Below are positions 28,407-37,695 of a stretch of DNA of 64,000 nt, one piece after another (positions within the stretch are counted from its first letter, which is position 1; every line of letters begins with the position of its first letter). Origin of the DNA: Zoogloea sp. (GTDB lineage: Bacteria; Pseudomonadota; Gammaproteobacteria; Burkholderiales; Rhodocyclaceae); the NCBI RefSeq assembly GCF_028689785.1, contig NZ_JAQVCN010000007.1, forward strand, positions 1 through 64,000, written 5' to 3'. Position numbers and translations under genes: made by a program. Below the pieces are notes generated by a model. It did not search any database. It was given only the letters and a program-made list of their open reading frames with translations, and was not told where the DNA came from.

Positions 28407-29243
28407 ATGGCAAAACGTCTTAAATTCGATGAGTCGGGCGATAGCGACGATCTGCAGTCCCTGTTTGACAGTATCGCCGGAGGGGCTGCGGCGGCGCCCG
28501 CCGCAACCCCACACCTTGAAGTTGTCTCGCCGGCCGTCTCCGCGAGCGGTGATGACGATGAACTCCAGGCCCTCTTTGATTCCGTGGCCGGTGAGTATTC
28601 AGCGAGCGATCATGCCGGCGACGATGAGCAGACCCACAGCTGCGACAAGGTCTTCAACCGGATCGGGGTGATGACCCGCCAGTTGCATGACACCCTTCGC
28701 GAACTCGGCTACGACCGGAGTCTCCAGGAGGCTGCTCACGCCATTCCCGATGCCCGGCAGCGCCTGACCTACATCGCCGAGATGACGGAGCAGGCCGCTA
28801 GCAAGGTGCTGAACGCCACGGACATCGCCAAGCCCATCCAGGATCGGGCCGAGACCGACGCGGCAGCCCTCAAGGCGCGCTGGGATCGTCTGTACGCACA
28901 GCAGTTGTCACCGGACGAGTTCCGGGTTCTCGCGGGTGAAACCCGTGAGTTCCTCGGACACGTGGTGACGGGGAGCCGCGAGACCAGTGCCCAGCTGATG
29001 GAAATCATGATGGCGCAGGATTTTCAGGATCTCACCGGCCAAGTCATCAAAAAAGTGGTGGATCTGGCACAGGGGCTGGAGCAGCAGCTGTTGCAGGTCC
29101 TGATAGAGGCAATGCCCGCCGAGCGCAAGGCAGAGGCACCGGATACCTTGATGAATGGTCCTGTGATCAATGCGGTGGGCCGGGATGACGTGGTGTCCAG
29201 CCAGGAGCAGGTGGATGACCTGCTGGAGAGCTTGGGTTTCTGA
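28407..29243 (+). CDS. cheZ: CheY-P phosphatase CheZ with extended N terminus
   Basis: A 278-residue CheZ, longer than the usual 210-220. The four-helix bundle core and catalytic site are intact, with MMAQDFQDLTGQVIKKVVDL carrying the aspartate and glutamine used to dephosphorylate CheY. The C terminus ends in the CheY-docking helix EQVDDLLESLGF. The extra N-terminal 75 residues hold two motifs, DDLQSLFDSIAG (residues 14-25) and DELQALFDSVAG (51-62), separated by an Ala/Pro linker. They look like copies of the docking helix. It sits between cheY and cheA. Confidence 0.93.
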   Translation: MAKRLKFDESGDSDDLQSLFDSIAGGAAAAPAATPHLEVVSPAVSASGDDDELQALFDSVAGEYSASDHAGDDEQTHSCDKVFNRIGVMTRQLHDTLRELGYDRSLQEAAHAIPDARQRLTYIAEMTEQAASKVLNATDIAKPIQDRAETDAAALKARWDRLYAQQLSPDEFRVLAGETREFLGHVVTGSRETSAQLMEIMMAQDFQDLTGQVIKKVVDLAQGLEQQLLQVLIEAMPAERKAEAPDTLMNGPVINAVGRDDVVSSQEQVDDLLESLGF

Positions 29244-29282
29244 TCCGGGTGGAAGCGGGCAAGCCCGCAAGGAGCGAATGCA

Positions 29283-31226
29283 ATGAGCGATTTTTCCGGG
29301 ATGGATGACCTTCTGCAGGACTTCCTCGTGGAGGCGGGAGATCTCCTGTCGGGTGTGGACAACAAGCTGGTGGATCTTGAGCGGGCGCCCAACGACAAGG
29401 GGCTGCTCAATGACATCTTCCGGGGTTTTCATACCATCAAAGGGGGCGCTGGCTTTCTGAACGCTGCCGAGTTGGTCACCCTGTGCCACCTGACCGAAAA
29501 CCTCTTCGACAAGCTGCGCAATGGCGAGCTGGCGATCACGCCCGAAGTCATGGATGTGATCCTGTCCTCCACCAGCGCGGTGCGTGACATGTTTGGCTAT
29601 CTGGAGCAGGGAGTTCAGCCGGCGGCGGCCGACCCACACTTGATCGACAGCCTGCGCCTGGCGATTGCCGGCAACCTGTCCGCAGGCGCGACCACACCTG
29701 CGGCTACGCCGGCCCGTGTTGCTCCGGTGGCCTTGCCGCCAGCACCTGTCGCCCCAGCCTCTCAGGATGGACTGGACTGGAATGCGCTGTTTGAGACCGT
29801 GACCGGCGCCGCTCCTGGTGCTGCCGTGCCCGTTGACGTCCCAGCCGCGCCACCGGTGCCCATGCATCAGTCCGACGAGGAGCTGGCCCAGAAAACGCCC
29901 GAGCAGATCATCAAGGCTGCTGTCGGCCGGCGCGTCACCGACAAGCCGGGGGCTTCTGGTCCGGTCGGGCGGCGCGACAGTGAGAAGCAGCGGGACAACT
30001 CGATCCGGGTCGATACCGCCCGACTCGACCAGGTGCTCAACCTGTCGGGTGAGATTGGCCTCACCAAGAATCGTCTCAATGCCCTGCGCAGCGACATCCT
30101 CAATGGGCGCAGCGATACCGAAACCCTGCATGCCCTCGATCTGGCTGTGAGCCAGCTCGACCTGCTGGTGTCCGACCTGCAGAACGCGGTGATGAAGACC
30201 CGCATGCAGCCCATCGGGCGTCTGTTCCAGAAGTACCCGCGGATCGCCCGCGACCTGGCTCGCAACCTGGGCAAGGACGTGGAACTGGTGCTCTCCGGTG
30301 AGGAGACTGAAATCGACAAGACCATGATTGAGGATCTGTCCGATCCGATCATCCACCTCATCCGCAATGCAGTGGACCATGGTGTCGAGGAGACCCAGGA
30401 TCGGCTCGCCAATGGCAAGCCCGAAAAGTCCATCGTGCGTCTGGAGGCACGCCAGGAAGGCGATCACATCGTGATCCTGGTCGCCGATGACGGCCGCGGC
30501 ATGAACGCCGAACGCCTGCGCGCCAAGGCTGTGGAGAAGGGCCTCATCACCGATGAGGAGGCCAACACCATGGACGAACGCCAGAGCTACAACCTGGTCT
30601 TTCTGCCTGGCTTCTCCATGGCCAGCCAGATCTCCGACGTGTCTGGTCGCGGTGTGGGCATGGACGTGGTGCGCACCAACATCCAGAAGCTCAACGGCTC
30701 CATCGAGATCCGTTCCAGCCTCGGCAAGGGCACCACCTTCGTCATCAGCCTGCCCCTGACGCTGGCGATCCTGCCGGTGCTGCTGGTCCGCCTCGGCGAG
30801 CAGCCTTTCGCGGTTCCGCTGTCGATGGTCCGCGAGATTCTGCCGATCGAGCCGGCCGAAGTGCAGGAAGTCGGTGGGCGAGCAACCATGGTGGTGCGCG
30901 GTGAAGTGCTGCCCATCATGCCCCTCTCGTCCCTGCTGGGCTGGGAGCCTGTCCAGACGCCCGAGTACGGCGTACTCATGCAGAGTGCGGAGCAGAGCTT
31001 CATCCTGGCCATCGACAGTTTCGCTGGCCGGGAAGACGCGGTGATCAAGTCCCTGGATGACTTCCGGCCGAAGGGCGTTGCCGGTGTGACCACCTTGTCC
31101 AACGGGCAGATCGTGCTGATCCTCGACATGAAGGAACTGTTGGGTGCCCTGGGGGACAGCCGTGGTGGTGGCGTCTCGCGGCGTGCCTTGCTGGCCAAGA
31201 TGGAGCTGCCTGCTCTCGCTGCCTGA
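29283..31226 (+). CDS. cheA: Chemotaxis histidine kinase CheA
   Basis: A 647-residue CheA. The HPt domain P1 (1-115) has the phosphorylated histidine H50 in IFRGFHTIKGGAGFL. A Pro/Ala-rich linker (about 133-230) replaces a recognisable P2 CheY-binding domain but contains DGLDWNALFETVTG (162-175). Then come the P3 dimerisation helices (RLDQVLNLSGEIGLTKNRL), the P4 ATPase (HLIRNAVDHGVE, VADDGRGM, SGRGVGMDVVRTNI, GKGTTFVISLPL) and the P5 CheW-like regulatory domain (FAVPLSMVREIL to the end). It receives receptor signals and phosphorylates CheY, CheB and CheV. It is the last gene of the cheV-to-cheA transcript. Confidence 0.95.
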   Translation: MSDFSGMDDLLQDFLVEAGDLLSGVDNKLVDLERAPNDKGLLNDIFRGFHTIKGGAGFLNAAELVTLCHLTENLFDKLRNGELAITPEVMDVILSSTSAVRDMFGYLEQGVQPAAADPHLIDSLRLAIAGNLSAGATTPAATPARVAPVALPPAPVAPASQDGLDWNALFETVTGAAPGAAVPVDVPAAPPVPMHQSDEELAQKTPEQIIKAAVGRRVTDKPGASGPVGRRDSEKQRDNSIRVDTARLDQVLNLSGEIGLTKNRLNALRSDILNGRSDTETLHALDLAVSQLDLLVSDLQNAVMKTRMQPIGRLFQKYPRIARDLARNLGKDVELVLSGEETEIDKTMIEDLSDPIIHLIRNAVDHGVEETQDRLANGKPEKSIVRLEARQEGDHIVILVADDGRGMNAERLRAKAVEKGLITDEEANTMDERQSYNLVFLPGFSMASQISDVSGRGVGMDVVRTNIQKLNGSIEIRSSLGKGTTFVISLPLTLAILPVLLVRLGEQPFAVPLSMVREILPIEPAEVQEVGGRATMVVRGEVLPIMPLSSLLGWEPVQTPEYGVLMQSAEQSFILAIDSFAGREDAVIKSLDDFRPKGVAGVTTLSNGQIVLILDMKELLGALGDSRGGGVSRRALLAKMELPALAA

Positions 31227-31383
31227 GGCACCCGGCTGCGACTTATGCCACGCCGACGCACCTTGAAACAGCAGGGTGTGACGTAGACCGCTCATCGCCA
31301 TGCAAGGGCCGGTTAGGATCGTTCCTGACTGCCCTTGCCCGTGCTTTTTTTACCACGGTCCCGATCCGGCAGGGGGAGGGCAC

Positions 31384-31692
31384 ATGGGCGGCTTTGACTT
31401 CGATTACTGGAAAAACCTTGCCGAGCGCGATCCCGTAGCCTATTTCGAAGCCCGGGAGCGTGCCTTGCGCCAGTTCATTGCCTCCCATCCGGGCCAGGAG
31501 GCGATGCTTTCCGAACTCCAGGTGCACATCGACTCCACCCGCGTGCTGGCGGGTGGTCCCGTCCAGGCCTGCCGCGAGCTTCTCGGCCACGTGGAGGACC
31601 AGTTGATGCTGCTGAGCTTCAAGCTGTTGGAACTGCAGCGGGAGGCCATCGCCATGCAGAAGCTGGTCGGCAGCAACACAGCCGTCCGCTGA
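31384..31692 (+). CDS. DUF3135-type small protein
   Basis: A 102-residue, largely helical acidic protein beginning MGGFDFDYWKNLAERDPVAYF, which fits the DUF3135 family pattern (a short FD-W-LA-DP motif followed by helices). The ATG follows a GGGGGAGGG ribosome-binding site; a longer reading from 31300 is rejected. It stands alone between cheA and flhB, 157 bp after cheA and 108 bp before flhB. No signal peptide or membrane segment is seen. Function is unknown; position suggests, but does not show, a link to motility. Confidence 0.7.
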   Translation: MGGFDFDYWKNLAERDPVAYFEARERALRQFIASHPGQEAMLSELQVHIDSTRVLAGGPVQACRELLGHVEDQLMLLSFKLLELQREAIAMQKLVGSNTAVR

Positions 31693-31800
31693 GCGGTACA
31701 GCTGGCGCGGAATAGCCCTGGCAAAGCGGGTCTGTTCAAGCCGTGATGGATGGTGGTCGCCGCGTATCCTGAGCCGGTCTGAACAACCGTCGAGTCGTCC

Positions 31801-32949
31801 GTGGCTGAAGACAGCGACCTCGAAAAAACAGAATCAGCGTCACCGCGAAGGCTAGAGCAGGCCCGGGAAGAAGGCCAGGTTCCCCATTCCCGGGAGCTGG
31901 CCACCTTCATCTCGCTGATTGTCGGGGTGACGGCCCTGTACGTTCTCGGCCGTTGGGGCGGGCATCGCATGATGCAGATGGTCAAGTCGGGCCTTAGTTT
32001 CGAGCGCAACCAGGCCTTTAGCCCCACCGGCATGCTGCAGACCCTGGCCGACCTCTCCACTAGCGGGCTGCTCACCATCACCCCTCTGTTGTTGGCGCTG
32101 ATCGCTGCGGCGCTGTCGGTGCCTTTCGTGATGGGGGGGTGGGTTTTCTCGGTCAAGGCCTTGCGCTTCGATCTCACCCGCCTCGACCCCATGCAGGGGC
32201 TGGGCCGGATGTTCTCAACCCACGGTCTGGCCGAGATGGTGAAGGCCAGCCTGAAGGCTGGCCTGGTGGGGAGCGTGGGTGTGTGGGTTGTGTGGCGTGA
32301 GCGGGACCATCTCTTTGCCCTGATGCTCCAGCCCATCGAGGCCAGCATGGACGACTTTGCCAGCCTCGTGCTGTTGGCAACCTTGTTCATCGTGGGCAGT
32401 TTGGCCCTCATCGCGGCCATCGACGTGCCCTACCAGCTCTGGGAATATCACCGCAAACTGCGCATGAGCAAGGAAGATGTGCGCCAGGAAATGAAGGAGC
32501 AGGAGGGTGACCCGCAGATCAAGGCGCGCATCCGCGCTGCACAGCGGGAGATGTCCCGCCGCCGCATGATGACCCAGGTGCCGACGGCGGATGTGGTGGT
32601 GACCAACCCGACCCACTACTCGGTGGCCCTCAAATACGACCCCGAGCGTTCCGGTGCACCGGTGGTGGTGGCCAAGGGCATGAACCTGATCGCCCACAAC
32701 ATCCGCGATCTGGCCCGGGAGCACGGCGTCCCCATCCTTGAGGCGCCGCCGCTGGCCCGGGCGCTGTACGCCCATTGCGAGCTTGAGCAGCAGATCCCCG
32801 CCCAGTTGTACACCGTGGTGGCCGAAGTGATGGCTTGGGTGTTCCAGCTTAACCACTGGATTGCCGAAGGGGGGCTGCCCCCAGAACAGCCCAGTGGTCT
32901 GGCTGTTCCGCCGGGGATGGATCCGGCTGCGGCTGCCCCTGAAACCTGA
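31801..32949 (+). CDS. flhB: Flagellar export switch protein FlhB
   Basis: A 382-residue FlhB, with a GTG start. Four membrane helices lie between about residues 30 and 215. The cytoplasmic domain carries the autocleavage site N269-P-T-H (VVTNPTHYSVALKYD), whose cleavage changes export specificity from rod/hook to filament proteins. The linker contains the conserved YQLWEYHRKLRMSKEDVRQE. The C-terminal tail after 350 is Pro-rich and specific to this organism. It heads the export/polarity block flhB-flhA-flhF-flhG-fliA-motC-motD. Confidence 0.95.
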   Translation: MAEDSDLEKTESASPRRLEQAREEGQVPHSRELATFISLIVGVTALYVLGRWGGHRMMQMVKSGLSFERNQAFSPTGMLQTLADLSTSGLLTITPLLLALIAAALSVPFVMGGWVFSVKALRFDLTRLDPMQGLGRMFSTHGLAEMVKASLKAGLVGSVGVWVVWRERDHLFALMLQPIEASMDDFASLVLLATLFIVGSLALIAAIDVPYQLWEYHRKLRMSKEDVRQEMKEQEGDPQIKARIRAAQREMSRRRMMTQVPTADVVVTNPTHYSVALKYDPERSGAPVVVAKGMNLIAHNIRDLAREHGVPILEAPPLARALYAHCELEQQIPAQLYTVVAEVMAWVFQLNHWIAEGGLPPEQPSGLAVPPGMDPAAAAPET

Positions 32950-33017
32950 GGGGGCGTTGAATTGACCCCGAAATCCCGGTTTCTTCCGGCCTTTCTCCCG
33001 GCCCGAAACGGGAGACC

Positions 33018-35117
33018 ATGGCAGCCATGAACGGTAGCCTGAACCTGCGTACGCTCTTCGCCCCGGGCAACATCCGCACCCTGGCCGGCCCGCTGCTCAT
33101 CATCCTGATCCTCTCGATGATGGTGCTGCCGCTGCCGGCCTTTGTGCTGGATCTGATGTTCACCTTCAACATCGCGGTATCGGTGATGGTGATGCTGGTG
33201 GCGATGTACACCCGCAAGCCTCTGGATTTTTCGGTCTTTCCGACGGTGCTGCTGGTTACCACCCTGCTGCGCCTGTCCCTCAATGTGGCGTCTACCCGGG
33301 TCGTGTTGCTGGAGGGCCATACCGGCCCCGATGCCGCCGGCAAGGTGATTGAGGCCTTCGGCCACTTCCTGGTGGGCGGCAACACGGCGGTCGGCCTGGT
33401 GGTGTTCATCATCCTGACCCTGATCAACTTCGTGGTGATCACCAAGGGCGCGGGGCGGATCGCTGAAGTGGGTGCCCGTTTCACCCTCGACGCCATGCCT
33501 GGCAAGCAGATGGCCATCGATGCCGACCTCAACGCCGGCCTCATCGATGAAAAGGAAGCCAAGCGCCGGCGCGCGGAGACCTCTCAAGAGGCCGATTTCT
33601 ATGGCGCCATGGACGGTGCTTCCAAGTTCGTGCGCGGTGATGCCGTGGCAGGCATCCTCATCATGGCCATCAACGTGGTCGGCGGGCTGGTCGTCGGCGT
33701 GCTCCAGCACAACATGGAGCTGGGCCAGGCTGCTACCAACTACACGCTGCTGACCATTGGCGACGGGCTTGTCGCCCAACTGCCGGCCCTCATCATCTCC
33801 GTGGCCGCCGGCCTGGTGGTGTCGCGGGTGGGCGATGATGGGGATATGGGCTCCCAGGTCATCGGGCAGGTTTTTTCGAATCCGCAGGTGATGGTGCTCA
33901 CTGCGGCAATCCTCGGCATTCTGGGCTTGATCCCGGGTATGCCCAACTTCGTCTTCCTGCTGCTGGCCAGCGGCCTGGGCTATCTTGCCTGGCGGGGTGG
34001 TGCGCGCCAGGCCGAGCTGGTCGAAGAGGCTGAAGCGCCGAGTGCCGCGCCGGTGGTGCCGGCCGAAAGCCAGGAGGCCAGCTGGTCCGACGTGACGCCG
34101 GTCGATGTGCTCGGCCTGGAAGTGGGCTATCGCCTGATTCCCATGGTGGACAAGGGGCAGGACGGTGAGCTGCTCAAGCGCATCCGCGGCCTCCGCAAGA
34201 AATTCGCCAGGGATATCGGCTTCCTCGCGGCGCCCGTGCACATCCGCGACAACCTGGAGCTCAAGCCAAACGCCTACCGCATCGTTCTCAAGGGGGTTGA
34301 GATCGGGGTTGGTGCGGCTTTCCCGGGGCAATTCATGGCCATCAATCCGGGGCGGGTGTCCGGCCCCCTCAGTGGCCGTGATACCACCGACCCGGCCTTC
34401 GGGCTGCCCGCAGTGTGGATCGATGCCGCCCAGCGTGAGCAGGCCCATGCCCTCGGCTACACCGTGGTGGATGCCAGCACGGTGGTGGCGACTCACCTTA
34501 ATCACCTCATTCTCAGTCATGCCTCCGAGCTGCTCGGGCGCATCGAAACCCAGGCGCTGCTCGATCATATCGCCAAGGACACACCCAAGCTGGTCGAGGA
34601 TCTGGTGCCGAAGCTGTTGCCCTTGGCCAGCGTCCAGCGGGTGCTGCAGAACCTGCTCGACGAGGGGGTCAATATCCGCGACATGCGCACCATCGTCGAG
34701 GTGCTGGCCGAGCACGCCCCGCGCATTCAGGATCCTCTCGAGCTCACCACCCGGGCGCGTCAGGCCCTGGGGCGGGCGATCGTCCAGGGGCTGTTCCCAG
34801 GCAATGGCGAGGTCCAGGTCATGGCCCTCGATCCGGGCCTGGAGCGGGTGCTCATGCAGGCCATGGCTGGCGGTGGGCCCGATGGCGGGGCCATCGAGCC
34901 GGGGCTGGCCGACGCTTTGCTGCGGGAGACTGCGGCCGCGGCCCAGCGCATGGAGGATACCGGTCTGCCCCCGGTCCTGCTGGTGCCGGCCCCGTTGCGC
35001 TGGCTGTTGTCGCGTTTCCTGCGTCGGGCAGTTCCGACCCTCAAGGTGGTGGCCAACTCGGAGGTGCCGGAGACGCGCTTGATTCGCGTATCGGCCATGA
35101 TTTCCGTCTCATCCTGA
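33018..35117 (+). CDS. flhA: Flagellar export gate protein FlhA
   Basis: A 699-residue FlhA of normal length. The N-terminal half has about eight membrane helices and the highly conserved cytoplasmic FHIPEP region, here TKGAGRIAEVGARFTLDAMP and DADLNAGLIDEKEAKRRR. The C-terminal cytoplasmic domain (from about 360) docks export chaperones and includes LEVGYRLIPMVDKGQDGELL. It forms the nonameric gate ring of the export apparatus together with FlhB. The gap to flhB is 68 bp. Confidence 0.96.
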   Translation: MAAMNGSLNLRTLFAPGNIRTLAGPLLIILILSMMVLPLPAFVLDLMFTFNIAVSVMVMLVAMYTRKPLDFSVFPTVLLVTTLLRLSLNVASTRVVLLEGHTGPDAAGKVIEAFGHFLVGGNTAVGLVVFIILTLINFVVITKGAGRIAEVGARFTLDAMPGKQMAIDADLNAGLIDEKEAKRRRAETSQEADFYGAMDGASKFVRGDAVAGILIMAINVVGGLVVGVLQHNMELGQAATNYTLLTIGDGLVAQLPALIISVAAGLVVSRVGDDGDMGSQVIGQVFSNPQVMVLTAAILGILGLIPGMPNFVFLLLASGLGYLAWRGGARQAELVEEAEAPSAAPVVPAESQEASWSDVTPVDVLGLEVGYRLIPMVDKGQDGELLKRIRGLRKKFARDIGFLAAPVHIRDNLELKPNAYRIVLKGVEIGVGAAFPGQFMAINPGRVSGPLSGRDTTDPAFGLPAVWIDAAQREQAHALGYTVVDASTVVATHLNHLILSHASELLGRIETQALLDHIAKDTPKLVEDLVPKLLPLASVQRVLQNLLDEGVNIRDMRTIVEVLAEHAPRIQDPLELTTRARQALGRAIVQGLFPGNGEVQVMALDPGLERVLMQAMAGGGPDGGAIEPGLADALLRETAAAAQRMEDTGLPPVLLVPAPLRWLLSRFLRRAVPTLKVVANSEVPETRLIRVSAMISVSS

Positions 35118-35259
35118 GTTTCTCTGCCCCTGTCGGGGGAATAGCGCCCTAAAACCTGTCTTTTCCCGGCCATCGAAAGCATGGCTGCTGGTGATAATCG
35201 AAGCTACCGAAGTGCCCATCGTGGGCCCATGAAAGCCTTCGTACCCCGGAGACAGGAGC

Positions 35260-36795
35260 ATGAACGTCAAGCGCTACTTTGCCAAAACCGCCCGCGAGGC
35301 CCTTCGCATGTTGAAGGACGAGCTCGGGCCGGACGCGGTGGTGCTGTCCAATCGCGCGGCCAACGGCGGAGTGGAGATCCTTGCCCTGCCAGCGGGCGAT
35401 GTGGCCACCCTCCAGCGCGCGCGCGCGCAGGCCGCCCAGAGCGTGCCTGTGGCGCCGCCGCCGGCTGCATCGACCGCTCCCGCTCCTGCTCCGCGCCCCA
35501 AGGTTGCCGAAGATTTCTTTGACGACGATTTCCGGCTTAGCTTGTCCCGTGCGGCAGCTTCCCGCCCGGCGGCTTCCCCTGCGCCAGCCCCGGCCGTTCA
35601 GCCCCGGCCTGCGGCTCCTCGGTCGCCGGAGATGCAGCCTTTTAGCCCGCCTCGGGTCGAGCTTTCCCGGGATGTCTTCAACGCGGCCTCCACCCAGGCT
35701 CGCCGCCCGCCCGCCGAGCCTGCCGCCCCTGCGCCGCGTTCGCCGCTACGTACCGATGCCGCTCCTGCTCGCGAGGCGCCACCGCGTCAGCGCCCCGCGG
35801 GGGGCGAGGAGGAAGCCCGAATCCGCGCCCTTGAGTCCGCTAATTCCCAGATGGCCAATGAGCTGGCGGCCATTCGCGAGATGATCGAGCGTCAGCTCGC
35901 CGGTTTTGCCTGGGGTGAGATGGGGCGTAGCGCCCCCGGGCGCACCCGCCTCATCGGCGATCTGCTGGAGGCTGGCTTTTCTGCCGTGCTGGCCCGGGAG
36001 CTGGCCGAGAGCGTGCCCGAGGACGAAGCCCCCGAGGATGCCCACCGCCTGCTCCACGAAGCCCTTGATCAGCGTTTCCGTGCTATGGCCAGTGATGCCG
36101 ACATCATCGATCGGGGCGGCGTGTTTGCCCTGGTCGGCCCGACCGGGGTCGGCAAGACCACCACCACAGCCAAGCTGGCCGCCCGTTGTGTGGTTCGCCA
36201 TGGCGCCGACAAGCTGGCCCTGATCACTACCGACGGTTACCGGATCGGCGCCCATGAGCAGTTGCGCATCTACGGCCGCATCCTGGGGGTGCCGGTGTTT
36301 GTTGTGCGCGACGCTACCGATCTGCGGGAAACCCTGGCCGGTCTGCGCGACAAGCACATGGTGCTGATCGACACCATGGGGATGAGCCAGCGCGACAAGA
36401 TGGTGACCGAGCAGGCCGCCATGCTAACGGGGGCTGGCAAGGTCTCGCGCCTTCTGCTGCTCAACGCCACCAGCCGCGGAGACACCCTGGACGACGTGGT
36501 CAGGGCTTACGCCGGTGATGATCTGGCCGGTGTCATCCTCACCAAGATGGACGAGGCCATGTCCCTCGCGCCGGTGCTCGACGTGGCCATCCGGCACCAG
36601 GTTGAAGTGTTTTACGTGGCGAATGGCCAGCGTGTGCCGGAAGATCTGCATTTGCCCAAGCGTGACATGCTGTTGAGCCAGGCCCTCCAGGAGCTGCCGG
36701 CCGCATCGCCCTTTCGCCTTGAGCCCCTTGAGGCCGGCCTGCTGATGGCGTCTGCCGCCAAGCCGGCCACGTCCAGCCTGCGCGGAGGCCTCTGA
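35260..36795 (+). CDS. flhF: Flagellar placement GTPase FlhF
   Basis: A 511-residue SRP-type GTPase. It opens with the FlhF N-terminal motif MNVKRYFAKTAREALRMLKD. A long Pro/Ala/Arg-rich B region (about 65-190) follows. The NG domain has the P-loop ALVGPTGVGKTTTTAKLAAR near 290, the ITTDGYRIGAHEQLRIYGRI guanine/insertion-box region, DTMGMSQRD (normally DTAG) and a TKMDEA specificity motif. FlhF directs flagella to the cell pole, so a polar flagellum is expected. The ATG follows ACAGGAGC. It is followed directly by flhG. Confidence 0.94.
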   Translation: MNVKRYFAKTAREALRMLKDELGPDAVVLSNRAANGGVEILALPAGDVATLQRARAQAAQSVPVAPPPAASTAPAPAPRPKVAEDFFDDDFRLSLSRAAASRPAASPAPAPAVQPRPAAPRSPEMQPFSPPRVELSRDVFNAASTQARRPPAEPAAPAPRSPLRTDAAPAREAPPRQRPAGGEEEARIRALESANSQMANELAAIREMIERQLAGFAWGEMGRSAPGRTRLIGDLLEAGFSAVLARELAESVPEDEAPEDAHRLLHEALDQRFRAMASDADIIDRGGVFALVGPTGVGKTTTTAKLAARCVVRHGADKLALITTDGYRIGAHEQLRIYGRILGVPVFVVRDATDLRETLAGLRDKHMVLIDTMGMSQRDKMVTEQAAMLTGAGKVSRLLLLNATSRGDTLDDVVRAYAGDDLAGVILTKMDEAMSLAPVLDVAIRHQVEVFYVANGQRVPEDLHLPKRDMLLSQALQELPAASPFRLEPLEAGLLMASAAKPATSSLRGGL

Positions 36796-36796
36796 G

Positions 36797-37582
36797 ATGT
36801 TGCACGCATCCGATCAGGCCGCCGGCCTGCGCCGCCTGTTTCGTCGCACTCCGTCGGCGGTGGTGGCGTTGTTCACCGCCGGCCGTTTGCCCAGGGCTCT
36901 GGCCCTGCAAACCCTCGTGGCACTGACTGAAGGTGCCCGTCGGGTCGTGGTGCTCGACGAGCACGCCCCTGAGGACGGCTCGCTGCTGAGCGCCTTCGGT
37001 TTTCCCGAAGGAGGAGATCTGCTCGGAGCCCTGCAGGGCCAGCACGACGTAACCGAAAACATGCGCGAGGTCGCTGACGGGCTGTGGGTCGTTCCGGCGG
37101 CCGCCACCGTGCACGCCGTTTCGCTGCTTGATGACGCCCATCACGCCCGTCTCGAAGCGGGGATTACCGAGTTGCAGCGTCGCGCTGATCTGCTGGCCAT
37201 CCATGCGGTGGGTGATGCCCGGCGTTTGACCCCTTTCGCCCGGGCTGCCGGGCGCCGGCTGCTCGTCGTCGAGGCTAGCGGCGTGGGTGCGCGGGGAGCC
37301 TGCCAGTGGATCAAGGGGTTGGCTGCTGCCGGTGCGGGGTCCCTTGAAGTGGCGGTCAGCGGCGCTCGCGACAGGGCCGATGCCACGGCGCTGTTTGCCA
37401 GCCTCAACGACTTCACCGGACGCCATGTGGGTTTGCCGCTGGTATGGCGGGGCGAGGTGGAGCGCGATGGCCTGGCTGATTCAATGACTGCTCCCCTAGG
37501 GGAGCGCCATCCGGCCGAGGGTGCGAGTGCCTTCATCCGGCGTCTCCGGGCCTGGTCGGCCCAGGCCGGCGTGGCCGGTTGA
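36797..37582 (+). CDS. flhG: FlhG/FleN-like protein lacking the P-loop
   Basis: A 261-residue protein in the exact flhG (fleN) position, one base after the flhF stop. The overall MinD-like pattern is recognisable: a first beta strand near residue 22, RRVVVLDEHAPEDGSLLSAFGF where active members have the Walker A' region, and DGLWVVPAA. The deviant Walker A motif (KGGxGKT/S) is absent: the segment reads FTAGRLPRALALQTL. Nucleotide binding therefore looks lost. FlhG normally restrains flagellar number by stimulating FlhF GTPase through its N-terminal peptide (here DQAAGLRRLFRR, similar to the DQA-xLR motif), which is kept. Confidence 0.8.
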   Translation: MLHASDQAAGLRRLFRRTPSAVVALFTAGRLPRALALQTLVALTEGARRVVVLDEHAPEDGSLLSAFGFPEGGDLLGALQGQHDVTENMREVADGLWVVPAAATVHAVSLLDDAHHARLEAGITELQRRADLLAIHAVGDARRLTPFARAAGRRLLVVEASGVGARGACQWIKGLAAAGAGSLEVAVSGARDRADATALFASLNDFTGRHVGLPLVWRGEVERDGLADSMTAPLGERHPAEGASAFIRRLRAWSAQAGVAG

Positions 37583-37695
37583 ATGCATCTTTGTGAGATA
37601 TTGTTACGTAGATCACGTAGAAGCCTATCGGTGCCGATGAGACTCTTGTGACGTCTTGCACCGTCCGGAAAACCAGACCAGAAAGCTGAGCAAAG

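Noticed and set aside
28908..31301. 797-codon minus-strand frame opposite cheZ/cheA
   Set aside because: Same reason: composition of a codon-bias shadow.
32616..34715. 699-codon minus-strand frame opposite flhB/flhA
   Set aside because: Antisense shadow of conserved genes; His/Gln/Asp-rich without any domain.
35150..35176. TAAAACCT-N11-GCCATCGA upstream of flhF as a sigma-28 promoter
   Set aside because: Spacing is right but only half of each element matches; flhF is more likely read with flhBA.
37633..37640. GCCGATGA upstream of fliA as a sigma-28 -10 element
   Set aside because: No TAAA-like -35 at the required 11-bp distance.
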